A stretch of 64,000 nucleotides of DNA, taken from Rutpela maculata. Its lineage: Eukaryota; Arthropoda; Insecta; Coleoptera; Cerambycidae. Made by a program: the position numbers and the translations under genes. Every line of letters begins with the position of its first letter. Position 1 is the first letter of the stretch. This document shows, one piece after another, positions 1 to 11,959 of the stretch. The notes under the pieces were generated by a model. The model saw only the letters and a program-made list of their open reading frames with translations, was not told where the DNA came from and searched no databases. The stretch covers positions 144,905,677-144,969,676 of the forward strand of contig OW386290.2 in NCBI GenBank assembly GCA_936432065.2, written 5' to 3'.

Positions 1-73
1 CAGTAAAAATTGTCATCTTGCATCTCAAATTTCCAACTTTTGCCAAGTCTGACAAAGTTGAGAGGGTAACGTA

Positions 74-96
74 CCCCCCCTTCGCTACGCCCCTGA
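74..96. repeat. Terminal sequence of a hAT-like DNA transposon (one end only)
   Basis: Read on the minus strand this is CAGGGGCGTAGCGAAGGGGG, i.e. the CAGxGGCGTAGCC-then-G-run layout also seen at both ends of the 16228-17409 element and at 15430-15466. The partner end would lie left of the window. The family call rests on the terminal motif alone. Confidence 0.45.
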
Positions 97-99
97 ATA

Positions 100-388
100 A
101 GAGCTTTGGAACTAGTAAAAAATTTTAATCAATACTTCATCTGGTATTTCATCCCGTTTTAAATATTGAAGGAAGCAGATCTACCCATTTAGCATACTTC
201 ATCGACTTAATCCCTTTATGAACTACTATATATATACGGTGTTGTTTTTACCTTCAAACACCATTTTTTGTTTCCTCTTCTCTTACTTTATACACTACAT
301 TATGTAGAAAATTGTATCACTTTTTTGACATGTGTAAATACTCTGTATAATGCACCAATAAAGATATTATTATTATTATTATTATAGT
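100..388 (+). repeat. 3' end of a LINE-like retroposon with (ATT)n tail
   Basis: A non-coding AT-rich stretch ends in ACTCTGTATAATGCACCAAT, an AATAAA signal at about 357-362 and then an (ATT)n run at 364-386. An AATAAA signal followed by a trinucleotide tail is typical of insect non-LTR retrotransposon 3' ends. No coding part is left, so the clade cannot be assigned. The copia fragment starts directly after the tail. Confidence 0.45.
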
Positions 389-404
389 ACGGCGGCATTA
401 GTGA

Positions 405-3400
405 CAAAAACTGTCAAACAAAAACAAGGTCAATCTAAGTCGAGTAACAAATGGACAAGGAGAGCAGATTGCTGTAATTACTGCAAAAGGAAGGGACATT
501 GGGTACGAGAATGCAGGAAGGGGATAGCTGACATACAACCAACCAAAAATTTGTAGACAACAAGTAACGCTTAGAGCAATGTACTCGACACCGATGTAGC
601 TCTTATTTAATTCAACCGATTGGTGGATAGACAACGGAGCAACAAAACACGTAACGAATTGCCCAAATGTATTCGTTGAGTTTACTGAGTTTAAGTACCC
701 ACGTAGCATAAAGTCTGCTGGAAAAGAAACTCTAACAGCACTTGGAAAAGGAACTATTCGAATTTTATCAACTATAAACGACAAACGTCAAAATCTGACT
801 TTAAGAGATGTGTGGTATGTCCCAAAAATGTCTAGAAATTTATTGTCTGTCTTGGCAGCTCAGGACAGAAATCAAAATAGCGAGTTCAAATCCGCAACCA
901 CCAGGTGTTGGCTAGATGTTGATGGCAAAACAGTGCTGAGTGGAATTCGTGAAGCATACGGAACATTATACAGTGTCAGAAAGTCTTGGTTTTGGGATTT
1001 TGGGAAGCGAGAGCGAAGCATGCAATCGTGTACATGCTTCTCTTAATGGGCGTGTCACTGTTTACCTAGACTACTGGTAGACGTCTTTATTGTGGGCGCT
1101 CGGTTAAATCGTTGAAACTAGTGCAATACCAAAACAAACGCTTTCCGATTCTGTATAAGGCAGCCATCAAACTAATTGTCCCTGAGGTGGGAATAAATGT
1201 TACTGTTGCCAAAAGTTCAACGTTGCAGTTGTACCATGAGAGGTGGGAACATCAAGATAAAAGACATGTGAAAGAAATGCTTGGGAGAGAGTTGGGCATT
1301 AAAGTTAAATTGGACAAGGAACTCTGCGAGTCGTGCATTTTTGGAAAAGCACATCGTTTACCATTCGGTACTAGGAAGAAAGTATATATACCTGGAGAGT
1401 TGATGTCAACTTATGTATGTGGACCTTTCAAAGAATCTTTTAAGAAAAATCGGTATTTAATTGTGTTTAAAGACAGTTACACAAAATTTCGAATGGCTTT
1501 ATTGTCACAGAGAAATCAGAAGTAAAAAGTGTGCTGAATAAGATGCTCGCACATGCAAAATTACAAGGAGACTCTATTAAGGAATTACTGAGTGACAATG
1601 GCGGAGAGTTTGATAATGCTGAAGTCAGAGATTCTACAAGAAAAAGGGATTACTCAGAGCTTACCAGCGCCATACACGCCTGAGCAAAATGGTAGTAGTG
1701 AGCGTGAAAATCGCACAGTAGTCGAAATGGCAAGAACTTTCAAGTATTCCAATCCAGACATAACATTTCCAGAAGCAATTTGGGTGGAACTCGTAAATTT
1801 CGCAGTATATGTTCTGAATAGAACTGGAAAATTTACAGAAAAATGCATTAGTCCATACGAACTCTGGATGGGAAAGAAGCCAAGGATAAAACATCTACAA
1901 ATAATTGGATCTACTTGTTATATTCATATTTCACTTCAAAGACGAAGAAAGATGGACGAAAAAGCTGTAAAGCGGTACCTCGTAGGATATGACGGTGACG
2001 AAAGATACAGAATTTTTATAAAAGAAGAACACAAAGTTGTTTTATCCAGAGATGTGCAATTTCTGGAGAAACCTAGGAAGTGTGATAAAAAAATAGAGTT
2101 ATCATTCAGAGATGTCGAGTTTGAAGAAATGCATGAAGAAAATGATGCTGAAAATATGACTAAAATAGAAAGAATTACCAATGAGTACAAAACTGAAGCC
2201 GACACCGACTTTAAAAACGAAGAAAATTCTGACCTATCATCTGGACAACGTTTCAGAGATAGTTCTATGCTAAGAAAACCGAAATACTTCGATGCATTTG
2301 TCATGGTAGCAGAGGAATTCGTGAACATGACGGAAAATCCAGAGACGTTCGAAGATGTCTTAAATAGCAAACAGAGTGCTGAATAGAGAAAAGCTATGGA
2401 GAGTGAAATTTCTTCATTGAAACAAAACCAAACTTGGAAATTGACGTTTTTACCAAAAGGTAAATGTAAGTGGGTTTTTCGTTTGAAGACAAATCCTGAC
2501 GGCAATATTGACAAATATAAAGCGAGACTAGTTGTCAAGGGATCTAGCTAACGTCAAGGTATAGATTATAGTCAAACGTTTAACCCGGTAGCAAAGTTGG
2601 GAACGATTCGTTCAATTTTTAGCATTGCTGCGAACGAGCAGATGTGTCAACTTCATTCTTGTATGGAGAACTCGAAGAAACAATCTTTATGAAACAACCA
2701 CATGGATATAACGACGTCACAGAAAAAGTTTGTAGGCCTAACGCAAGCGCCAAGGTGCTGGAACAAACGATTCGGAGATTTTCTATTAAAGTTGAGATTG
2801 AGAGCGAGTGAATCTGACCCATGTTTGTATACTAGAGAGGAAAATGGAAGAAAACTCATATTAGCTCTGTATGTAGATGACGGCTAAGTTGGAGCAACTG
2901 ATCCACAAGACTTACAAGTTTTTCTTGAAGAGCTGAAATCAGAATTCAAGATTTTTTCAAAAAAGGCTGTATATTTTTTAGGACTTGAAATCGAACAGGA
3001 AGATGGCAAAATCAAGATAAGTCAGAAAGCGTATGCAAGAAGAATTCTTGAACGTTTTAATTTTTCAGAATGTAAGCCAATTTCAACGCCGATACTGGAA
3101 GATCCCGAAACCTCCAGAACAGGGAAACATAACTTTCCATATAGACAAGCAGTCGAAACATTGATGTACCTGATGCTTGGCAGAAGACCAGATCTTGCTT
3201 ACAACGTGGGATTTTTATCAAGATAACTCGAAAATCTATCTACAGATGTTGCTCGAGTCAAGAGAGTATTTCGGTATATTTCAGGCACTATTAATTTGGG
3301 GATAGTTTACCATCATAACGCGGATAAAGGCATCTACATTGTTTCAGTGATGCAGACTTCGGAGGTGTACAAGGACTAGTCGATCAACTTCGGGGGTAGT

Positions 3401-3791
3401 TGTTATGTACGCTGGTGGAGCTATTTCGTGGCTGAGTTAAAGACAGCCAACGCTAGTTACTCCGACCACAGAGGCAGAAATAGTAGCAGCAAATGAAGCA
3501 GCCAAAGAAATTATTTGGCTGAGCAGATTATTTAGCGAAATAATGGAATTGAAACAAATTTCTATTCTCCAAGTAGACAATTCAGCAGCGGTGAGATTAG
3601 CTGAAAATCCTGAATTTCATCGTAGAACGAAACATATTGAAATTAAGTATTTTTTCATTCGAGAAAAGATTACAGAAGGAAAACTAAGAATTAAGCAAAT
3701 TTCAACTGAAGAAGAAATTGCAGATGTTATGACAAAGCCGCTATCAAGGATACGGCTGGAAATTTTATGTGACAAAATGGGACTATCGTAG
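405..3791 (+). pseudogene. Ty1/copia retrotransposon polyprotein, 5'-truncated and frameshifted
   Basis: Domains appear in copia order. A CCHC zinc knuckle (Cx2Cx4Hx4C) is at 473-514. An aspartic protease core WWIDNGATKH is at 621-650, with DNGA in place of the usual DSGA. A GAG-pre-integrase HHCC segment is at 1112-1400, followed by the integrase core with SDNGGEF (about 1590) and the QNGSSERENR segment. The reverse transcriptase has KWVFRLK (about 2470), QAPRCWNK (about 2745) and the YVDD box near 2870. RNase H ends with DNSAAVRLAENP and the ADVMTKPLS motif (3570-3745). Domain order INT-RT-RH identifies copia rather than gypsy. At least five frame changes or stops occur (for example at 1046, 1526, 2387, 2550 and 2885), and the first integrase Asp position (usually DVCGP) reads YVCGP. 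The gag N-terminus and 5' LTR are absent. Inactive relic. Confidence 0.9.
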
Positions 3792-3837
3792 ATGTAAACT
3801 ATAAATTAACAAGGGAAAGTATTAAAGCGAATTAAAA

Positions 3838-4000
3838 TGTTAGTTTGTAGTTAACATGCTACTAGTAATTAGATGGCAATCAAAATTGTTGTTTTGTGTT
3901 AATCAAGTAATGTTTAATGTGTGACTTTGAAAATATAAGTGTCAAAATGCAATTAATAAATTGTTTATTCTAATCAGTTAAAACAGAATTCTTTACAACA
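3838..4000 (+). repeat. Candidate 3' LTR of the copia element
   Basis: A purine-rich tract (AACAAGGGAAAG, about 3809-3820) lies between the RNase H stop and a 163 bp block that opens with TGTTAG and closes with ACAACA, matching the TG...CA convention for copia LTRs. No second copy exists in the window because the element is 5'-truncated, so the boundaries are inferred only. Confidence 0.3.
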
Positions 4001-4689
4001 ATTCAATACAGATTACTGTTCTAATAGATCCTTGATATTTGGTTTTGTCCTCCAAAAGATGGAGAATAGTTTTCTTGCTTTTGATATTATTATGTCCCGA
4101 AGCAATAATTATAAACATCAGGTGAAATATACTGTGACAATGCATTAAATGAAACTTTCAATTACTAATTTACAATGGTACATGAGAAATTTTCAATGAT
4201 AATGCTCTTTACGCAGAAAGCAATTAAGTATTGTAATTTTAGATATTTACTGCCTGGGGATAGAAGACTGTCTCTTATTCTTAACAAATCAAGCAAGTCA
4301 AAGACAAATCAAGTACAATTACAGTGTGCAGAATTACGATAAAGAAATAGTTTTTGTGTGTACAATGCTGGAACTAAATATATCAAAGTTGACGAATAAT
4401 TTCGATAGACGTAAGCAGAACAGAAAATAATGCAATATATTATTTGTATTGTAACTAAATGCAAATACAACTTCCATAACATTGTATTGTACTATAAAAT
4501 AGAATAAAATATTACTAGTAATGTCAAAATAAAAGAATAGTAGATGGATTATGCGCCACAATGCAGGGTTACGTCGTATTCCTCTTGATTTCCTAATATT
4601 ACACAGGCACACACAAAAAAAAAAGTTCAAGTCCAGGAGACTTGAAGGATTTTCGGGCGCTGAACACGATGCCGTAGTCAAAATATATG
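4001..4689. other. Unannotated AT-rich stretch
   Basis: No coding similarity, tandem repeat or inverted repeat that I can recognise. The open frame on the minus strand at 4334-4768 is low-complexity and partly inside the following fold-back, so I do not call it a gene. Confidence 0.5.
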
Positions 4690-5005
4690 ATTTAAGGGTG
4701 CCGGTGCCGTGCTTAAGAAAATGATTTCGTAGTTCGAGAATTTCTCTTACATCCCTGAACCGATTCAAAAAATTTTTTGATAGGCCTTTAGAGACAACAT
4801 TATAGAATGGTACCAGACTATTGAAAAGTCAAAAAAAATGTTCTCTAATTTTATCACAAGTAAAAAATTTTTTTTCTTTTAGTTTTAAATAGCCCAGTAC
4901 CATTCTATAAAGCTGTCTCTAAAAGAATATCAAAGAATGTTTTCAATCGGTTCAGGGATACAGGAGAAATTCTCGAATTACGTTCACGAAACCGCCCACC
5001 TTAAG
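4690..5005. repeat. Fold-back (inverted repeat) element
   Basis: Two arms of about 120 bp (4720-4832 and 4888-4995) are inverted relative to each other. Both contain TTCGAGAATTTCTC, ATCCCTGAACCGATT, TTAGAGACA and TATAGAATGGTAC in complementary order, separated by a ~55 bp A/T-rich loop. There is no coding capacity. It abuts R650 copy 1 directly. Confidence 0.7.
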
Positions 5006-5027
5006 GGCAAATTTCGGAGATAATCGC

Positions 5028-5690
5028 AATTACTTCCACATCCGGTGGAAGTAGGTATAGTAACGACAAAAAATTTTTTTAAAATTTTTACTGTTCAAAT
5101 AGGCTTAAAATGTCATGAAACGTCGAGATTTTAAGTTTGAGCGAAAAAAAAATTTCTGTCTGTCGGTCTGTCTAACTTTTTTTGTGCGCACGTTTGCTCT
5201 GGAACCGTTTAAGATATTGACTTGAAATTTGTTACTATGTACTTTAATTAGATTATATTTTCATCTTGTTCCGTCCGAGGTTGGGGGGTAAATTGGGGTA
5301 AATTTGGGGTAAATGGGTAAATCAAGCAGGTGAGAGTTCATAAAATTGGTATTTAGTATATATAAGAGAAGCTAAGGTCTCAAAAAAATTTTTGGCATTA
5401 GCCACCCCCATTACCACCCCCACCCCGTTATTAAAGGGGATGAAAAAAAAGTGTGATTTAGTGTGTACAAGAACCAGAAACCTCAAAATATTTTTTTACT
5501 TCATCCACCCCCACTACCACCTCCTATTACCACCCCCACCCCACTACCCATGTGGGGTATCGTTTTATGGGCTTTTGGGGTAGAGGATTTCAAATATTAT
5601 ATTATTAAAGTTTATGGAATTTATTTCCAAATACAAAGTTTTTTCGTTGTGAGTGACTTCGATAGAGAATCTGGATGTGGAAGTAGTGAT
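5028..5690 (+). repeat. R650 interspersed repeat, copy 1
   Basis: First of five copies of a ~650 bp non-coding family. Landmarks in order: a terminal hairpin ACTTCCAC-5 nt-GTGGAAGT; CATGACATTCTAAGC and its neighbourhood (ATGTCATGAAACGTCGAGAT); a short CTGT run; GCGCACGTTTGCTCTGGAAC; TCTTGTTCCGTC; C-rich ATTACCACCCCCACCCC blocks; and GGATGTGGAAGTAGTGAT at the far end. This copy lacks the distal CCTTGGGCAACGG end seen in copies 2, 3 and 5. Confidence 0.85.
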
Positions 5691-5920
5691 ACTGACACGA
5701 GTTTCCTTAGACAAAAATCCATCATATTTAAGAGTTGATGCCAAATATTCAGAATTGCGTCTTTCGAGAAATTTAAATCTCTCATAAGAATATTTAATGG
5801 GTTAGTAAATTTATCGGGCGACCTTTTCTTTCCAATCCATTCTTCTTTGCTATGCTCTTCGTTTTCAGAGTTCGAATAGTCATCTACTTCTCGAAAATAT
5901 GTTACGATAACAATTTGCAT
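5691..5920 (-). pseudogene. Possible fragment of a repeat-encoded insect protein
   Basis: An open stretch on the minus strand contains an acidic/Ser-rich part (SNSENEEHSKEEWIGKKR) followed by LMRDLNFSKDAIL and a leucine-rich tail. From memory, an RDLNLxK-type motif recurs in uncharacterised arthropod proteins associated with repeats, but I cannot name the family. There is no start or stop context supporting a gene. Weak call. Confidence 0.2.
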
Positions 5921-6338
5921 TTAAATTGTAAAGAAAAAACAAAATTAAAGAAAGAATCAGGTTTCGTCAATTTTTGGGATACTTATTATCAAAAATTTTA
6001 ATTCTCTCAGATACCTGAAGGTCAGGGATAAATTTTGGGACCGCTATTGTTTCAGTGTCTCAAAATACTATAGAAATGAAATATCTGGCGAAAATTTCGG
6101 AAAAAAATCAGTTTATGGCCCATTTTCGGGCTATTTTTCTACAAATAGATTGTATTTTCATAGAAATCTAAAGGTCACGGGTAAATTTTACTAATTTCAT
6201 CATGTTCAACGGATGAAAATACTACCAATATGATATATCTGGTCAGCGCGTGAAAATACTACGGAAATGATATACTTGGTCGGCATGTATGTTAAAATCA
6301 CTTTAAGTTTAATGTTTGGCCAGTTTTAACCTTAAAAA

Positions 6339-6897
6339 ACCGCTGCCCAAGGAATCACTACTTCCACATCCAGATTCTCTATCGAAGTCACTCACAACGA
6401 AAAAACTTTGTATTTGGAAATAAGTTCCATAAACTTTAATAATATAATATTTGAAATCCTCTACCCCAAAAACCCATAAAACGATACCCCACATGGGTAG
6501 TGGGGTGGGGGTGGTAGTGGGGGTGGATGAAATAAAAAAATATTTTGAGGTTTCTAGTTCTTGTACATACACTAAATCACGTTTTTTTTCATCCCCTTTA
6601 ATAATGGGGTGGGGGTGGTAATGCCAAAAATTTTTTTGAGACCTTAGCTTCTCTTATATATACTAAATACCAATTTTATGAACTCTTACCTGCTTGATTT
6701 ACCCATTTACCCGAAATTTACCCCAATTTACCCCCCAACCCTTCGACGGAACAAGATGAAAATATAATCTAGTTCCAGATCTCGTTAGAGTACATATGTG
6801 TACCAAATTTCAAGTCAATATCTTAAACAGTTCCAGAGTAAACGTGCGCACAAAGAAAGTTACAGACAGACAGACCGACAGACAATTTTTTTTTTCG
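6339..6897 (-). repeat. R650 interspersed repeat, copy 2 (truncated)
   Basis: Inverted relative to copy 1. It begins with CCGCTGCCCAAGGAATCACT, then ACTTCCACATCCAG, the C/G-rich blocks, the CTTGTTCCGTC segment and the GACAGACAGACCGACAGACA run, and diverges just after that run. The hairpin end is missing. Together copies 1 and 2 form a large imperfect palindrome around 5690-6339. Confidence 0.85.
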
Positions 6898-8272
6898 CTT
6901 TTTATTTTGATTAAATTTTGGACTCTAAGGTTTTTGGACAATTTCGAACAAGTTTCATTAACAAAATTTTCCGATAAAAAAGTGCCTAATATGATTTTTT
7001 GTTTTTTTTCGCATATTTTGGTACCGCAGGTGGCTTTGCATTTGTAGAAGGCGAATGTTTTTCTAGTCATAATTAGATTCTAATTTGTTCTATATTTGAG
7101 TGAAATTTGATTCAAATCGCACAATAAATAAAAATTTTAGAGAGGTGTTCAGCTTTTAAATGGGTCACTCTGTATAATGAACATGTTAATAGGAGTAGAA
7201 AAAATTGTTTCAAACCTCCCAGAAATATTTATGATATATCAGCATCTCCTATTTTTGTTCAGTAGAGTATTTTTTGCGCCTATAGCTTTATAAATAATAC
7301 AGCTTTAATTTTCAATAATACCTTCTCGTTACTTTTCTCCACTCTCATTGAAATGATGAAATTACATTAAGTTATGCATATAAGTATCCTGCAATACCTC
7401 CATTAATTATGCATGCAACATTTACTATCTGTCTTGTAATTACTACATTTACCGACATATTTACCTTCGATGTTGACTAGATTAGTGATAACGTTATCCG
7501 GGAATATAGTGGAAGCAAATAGGCCATCCTTTTCGTGAAATAAGAATTGTTTTGGAATAGCACGGTTTTTTTAAATTTTATTTGGACAGCGTAGAGGATC
7601 TGTGGAAAATTTTTTATTTTGTCCCCGAACCAGAAGCTCAATATTTTTTTTTTTTAGTTTTTTGTTGTGTCTGCATTGTATTTTTTTGAATATATTAGGT
7701 TCTATTGACCAGATCGGTAACAAGCCATATAATTCGGGATAAATTTTGCTTCAAAGCTGTGTAAGTTTCAGATCTTTAAGTCAAATACATAACCTCAAAA
7801 AAAAAATGAAAACCACACCGTCAGCAATTTTTAATTTGTTTTAAATTACTTAACTTGCAGTGCGTATATGTCAATGATTTTTTTTATTGTATGTCACCAA
7901 AATAATGTATGACGATACATCCACAATTGATTTTCATTTGAACATTGGTAATATAAGTGAGAATAGCTTTAGTTCTATTAAACAAGCTCTTAAATAATAC
8001 ACGCGTTTAGACATTAATAAAGAGTTACAAATTTCAAATGTCAATTTGAAAAATATTAAAAATCGAAAAATTTACCTTTTCCTTCATTTTCAAGGCCGTG
8101 GGGGCCCAGCTAGATATTAACCGATTTGGCTAAAAATTTACCCGAATTAGTTTTAGATACATAGTAACAAATTAGAAACCAGCCCATCTGCAAATTCAAA
8201 TTTTCGTGTTTCGAAAAACAAGCCCACCCTAATCCCCACCTCTCGCAAAACGGGTAAATGATACGTTAATAT
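6898..8272. other. Unannotated AT-rich DNA with one mariner-type end
   Basis: No coding similarity seen. At 7148-7176 the sequence GCTTTTAAATGGGTCACTCT matches the reverse of a short terminal motif shared with 18.69, 32.94, 62.38 and 63.5 kb (CAGGGTGTTCCATTTAAAAA type), so at least part of the stretch is likely MITE-derived. Confidence 0.4.
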
Positions 8273-10365
8273 AGATGTAACAAGAGGTGTAATGAACCAA
8301 AAATTTTGGAATTTTGGAATGGTATTTGGAGATTGAGTCCTGCTTGTTGTAAAACTAAAGTATACCAAAAATGACTTAATTTGGTGTTCTACAGGGTGTT
8401 TTATAAGCAAAGTTGTAAAAATCACCACAAATAAAGTACCTTTATTTTTCAAAATATGAAAAAATTCCACTAAGATAAGTTATTTAGAATGCAATTTTAT
8501 ACCTCTACACCAAATTTCAGGAATATAAAATTATTTTTTTTGAAACTTCCCATTTCTTCAATAAATTAGTATTTTATTTTGAACCATTCAATTAAAACTG
8601 CATAGAAATTATTTTTTGTGAATTAATATTTAAAGTTATGTAGAAGCTAAAAGTAGGCTATGAGAAAAACAGTGGATACACATTTATCATTTATTATTGG
8701 CACATCTGTCAAACGTAGTCAATATTATCCTTAATTTCTGTTTCAAATTAACGAACCAAGCATAAAAAATTAAGTGAAAATGGTACTCACAGTGCGTGAA
8801 AAAATTTATACTGTGCAATGCTACGGAATTGGCGATGAAAACTCGCTAAGAGAAGTGGTAAGCCAATTAATTTGAAATTTCCAAACACTGCTTTGTCACG
8901 TACTCAGGCTATGAGAATAATTAAAAAGTTTCTGACTACTGGTAGTGTTCTTAACATGAAAAGAAAAATAAAAGCATATGATGAAGACAATGTTGGGGCT
9001 ATTATAGCTCATGCCTCTGTTATAGAGAATCCTAAGAGACAGATCAGCTCTTATTAATATTAGCAAGTCTGAACTCCAAAGAATTTACAAGGCAAAGAAA
9101 ATTAGGGCATATAAAGCAAATTATAAACATACGCTTGAAGATGGAGATGACGGTCGTAGGTTGGATTTTTGTTTGACCATTGGAGAAAAAATCATGGAAT
9201 AGAGATTTTTTCATCATTTCATAATTTTCTCAGATGAATCCACATTCATAACCAATGGTGTTGTTTCATCTCAGAATTGTCGGTTTTGGGCTTCTGAAAA
9301 TCCAAATTTTAGAATTCATTGTAGAAGACAATATTATAAAAAAGTGAATGTGTGGTGTGCCGTTTCTTATCATGTTGGAGTTATTGGACCTTATTTCATT
9401 GAGGGAAGGTTAAACCAGCACACTTATTTACAGCTTCTTGAAAAATTTTCTGAAGAACATTTAAATATTTTAAGAGATATGCCTTTAGTTCATTTTCAAC
9501 CTGATGGTTGCCCTAGCCACTCCACAGAAATGGTTAAACGGTGGTTGAATTTAAATTTTGGAGAAAATTGAATTGCCAGGAATGGACCGATCAAGTGGCC
9601 GGTGAGATCTCCTATCAATATTGGATTTCTTTTTATGGGGTCGCCTCAAGCAGTTGGTTTACGTTGAACCACTTCCTAACGATGTAGCAGTATGGAAGCA
9701 GAGAATTACAAATGCCGTAAACTCCATACCGTTAGATCATATTCGAAACAGTTTTAAGGACTTCAGGCGAACTATCGAAATGTGTGCGGATGTGGGTGGT
9801 AGCTACGTCGAATAATAATAAAATTGTAAACATTGTTTTGTATAGGTCAATAATTAATTTGTTTGTGAATCTGTTATGTTTTTGACATTTATTACTTATA
9901 ATTTTTAAACCTCATTAATCTTCTGTTAGTAATTGTTTCTTGTTTTACAATTAGTTCGATTAACATTATACCTTCTTACATCTCGTATATTCAATTTTTT
10001 ATTTACCAATAGCCTACTTTTTGAGATGATTAACATTTGCTCCTACACAACTTTAAATATGAATTCAACTCTAAATTCGCAAAATATGGGAAGTTTCAAA
10101 AAAATAATTTTATGTTCCTGAAATTTGGTATAGAGGTATAAAATTTCATTCTAAATAACTTTTCTTAGTGGAATTTTTTCATATTTTGAAAAATAAGGGT
10201 ACTTTATTACTGGTGATTTTTACAACTCTGCTTATAAAACACCATGTAGAACACCAAATCAAGTCATTTTTGGTATACTTTAGTTTTACAACAAGCAGGA
10301 GTCAATCATCAAATATCATTCCAAAATTCCAAAATTTTTGGTCCATTACACCTTTTGTTACATCT
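8273..10365 (+). mobile_element. Tc1/mariner element with long terminal inverted repeats
   Basis: Inverted arms at 8273-8661 and 10008-10365 match over ~360 bp, including the outer GATGTAACAAGAGGTGTAAT and its complement ending GTTACATC, plus the inner ACAGGGTGTTTTATAAGC and GCTTATAAAACACC. They enclose a decayed transposase frame. The CAGGGTG-like mariner end sits ~120 bp inside the arms, so either the arms extended outward or the mariner inserted in an older inverted repeat. Flanks are AT-rich and I see no clear target duplication beyond TA. Confidence 0.8.
8780..9815 (+). pseudogene. Mariner-type transposase, decayed
   Basis: An N-terminal helix-turn-helix region begins MVLTVREKIY at 8780 and continues through LSRTQAMRIIKKFLTTGSV. 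The DDE/D core retains FSDEST (first Asp, about 9230) and HFQPDGCPSH (second Asp, about 9500). The third Asp lies in LDFFLWGRLK (about 9621), after a small deletion that removes the usual SPDLTP spelling and shifts the frame. The C-terminus ends at GSYVE with a stop at 9815. Frameshifts or stops near 8870, 9055 and 9200 rule out activity. In the better-preserved copy at 20771-20953 the second and third acidic residues are 41 residues apart, which would fit the DD41D lineage. Confidence 0.85.
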
Positions 10366-11959
10366 CTCCTGGGACACACTGAACATATATATTTTCAATA
10401 AGTATTTAGGGATTTTTTGAAGTCACTAAGTTACCCTATTATGATAGAAATCCATGTAAGAAGTAATGAAGGATTTCTGTTGTAATACAAACTAATCGAA
10501 GGTCCCAAAATAGTTACTCCCACCCATTTCGTGGGTAGATTTGGAATTTGAGGGGGGCATAAAATGAAAAAAGATTCTCATTCTAACAAAAATTATCTAA
10601 ATAACTAAATAATTTTTTCCAACATTTTTAAAGAGAATATTGACACCCTACACCCTCTCCTTAGAGGGGTAAGAAATATTCAGGAGTGATCTGAATTGGC
10701 CAAGTCACCTTAATATGATAAAAAAATATCCAACTGAGTATTAGAATTTTTTTTGTAATTAAAACCAATCAATATCCCTGAGAAGGTGAGACCCACCCCT
10801 CTTAGGGTCACTCATACCCCTTTTAGGGGTATGAGTGGCGTATGAGTGTACTCAAAGGTAATCAGATTATTATATTCTGATAGCATCCACTCAATGAAGT
10901 GTTTTGTTTTTTTTTTTAATATGTAAATAACTATATAGTAGTTATAGTAGCTTACAGCCTTCTTAAGGTGGTGAGGGAATGGTGAGGAGAGTTGGTTGAA
11001 GGGTTGGTATTTTTTACTTCTTTTTCTACTTAGTTATCGAAATTTAGTATTTAGACTAATATCAGTTCCAGTGTCACCCCCCCCCCAAATAAGGGTTGTT
11101 TTTTAATGTGTTCCCGAGATTTTTCACCAAAACGGATGATGGATTCGTTTTCAGCACCCCAAAATTAGTAAAAAAAAAGATGGCTTCCACACTTTACCAG
11201 GGATGAGCCAAAAAAGCCCTTTTTTTAACATTGTTCTTTGATGATACCCTTTCCTGCTTGTTTGGTACGCTCTGACCATTTCGTATGAACTTGCCTCTTA
11301 CTTCTTTTTTTATATTTGAAGTATATGCGAAGTATATACATTTGTAATTAAAATAGAATATCTTATCGTATCTAAATGAAAGAAAAATTAATGAAACTGC
11401 TATAAAATGGTCTTGAATCGAAAATTTGATCAGGTTTGCAAATCCTTTGTGATGCCCAAAATGAGTTAAAAAGAAAAATCGCTCTATTCCTAGACATTAC
11501 CTTATTCACGAAAATTTTCGCTGATTTGCCTTCACTAATACGCAGTAGACAACGGATAGTTTGCGGTTTCCAAAATATGAACTGCGTAACTTTAAAAGAA
11601 AAACGTTCTCGGTAGTTTTATTACGTAAGTTGGTTTCTTTGTTGAAACAAATTATTATTTATTAGTTCTACATGAAATCAATAAGCCACCGTATATAGCT
11701 TTTATTGTTATTTATTGGCAATATATTGATATACGATGTGATTTTTATTCATAGCTTTGCCGTGCACAGCGTGTTTTTAAATAGAAAAGAAAGTGTCGTG
11801 TGCACTCGGTGAAACAAAGAAATATTTTGTCAACAGAGTTGTTGTTTTATTTGAAATCGTCAGTTCTAAACTAAAAGTTTTGAAAAATTATTTCGAAATC
11901 TTTTAAGTTTTAATTTGTTGGCCAAAATTATATACAAGGTCAATAAAAGCAACAATTAA
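10366..11959. other. Unannotated AT-rich DNA
   Basis: No recognisable coding region. Short complementary motifs such as CTTAGAGGGG / CCCCTTTTAGGGG occur around 10660-10840 but do not define an element. Confidence 0.4.

Noticed and set aside
8153..10401. Mirror-image open frames MEFFHILKNKGTLF... on minus and plus strands
   Set aside because: They come from the inverted arms of the mariner, not from coding sequence; the shared peptide simply reflects arm identity.
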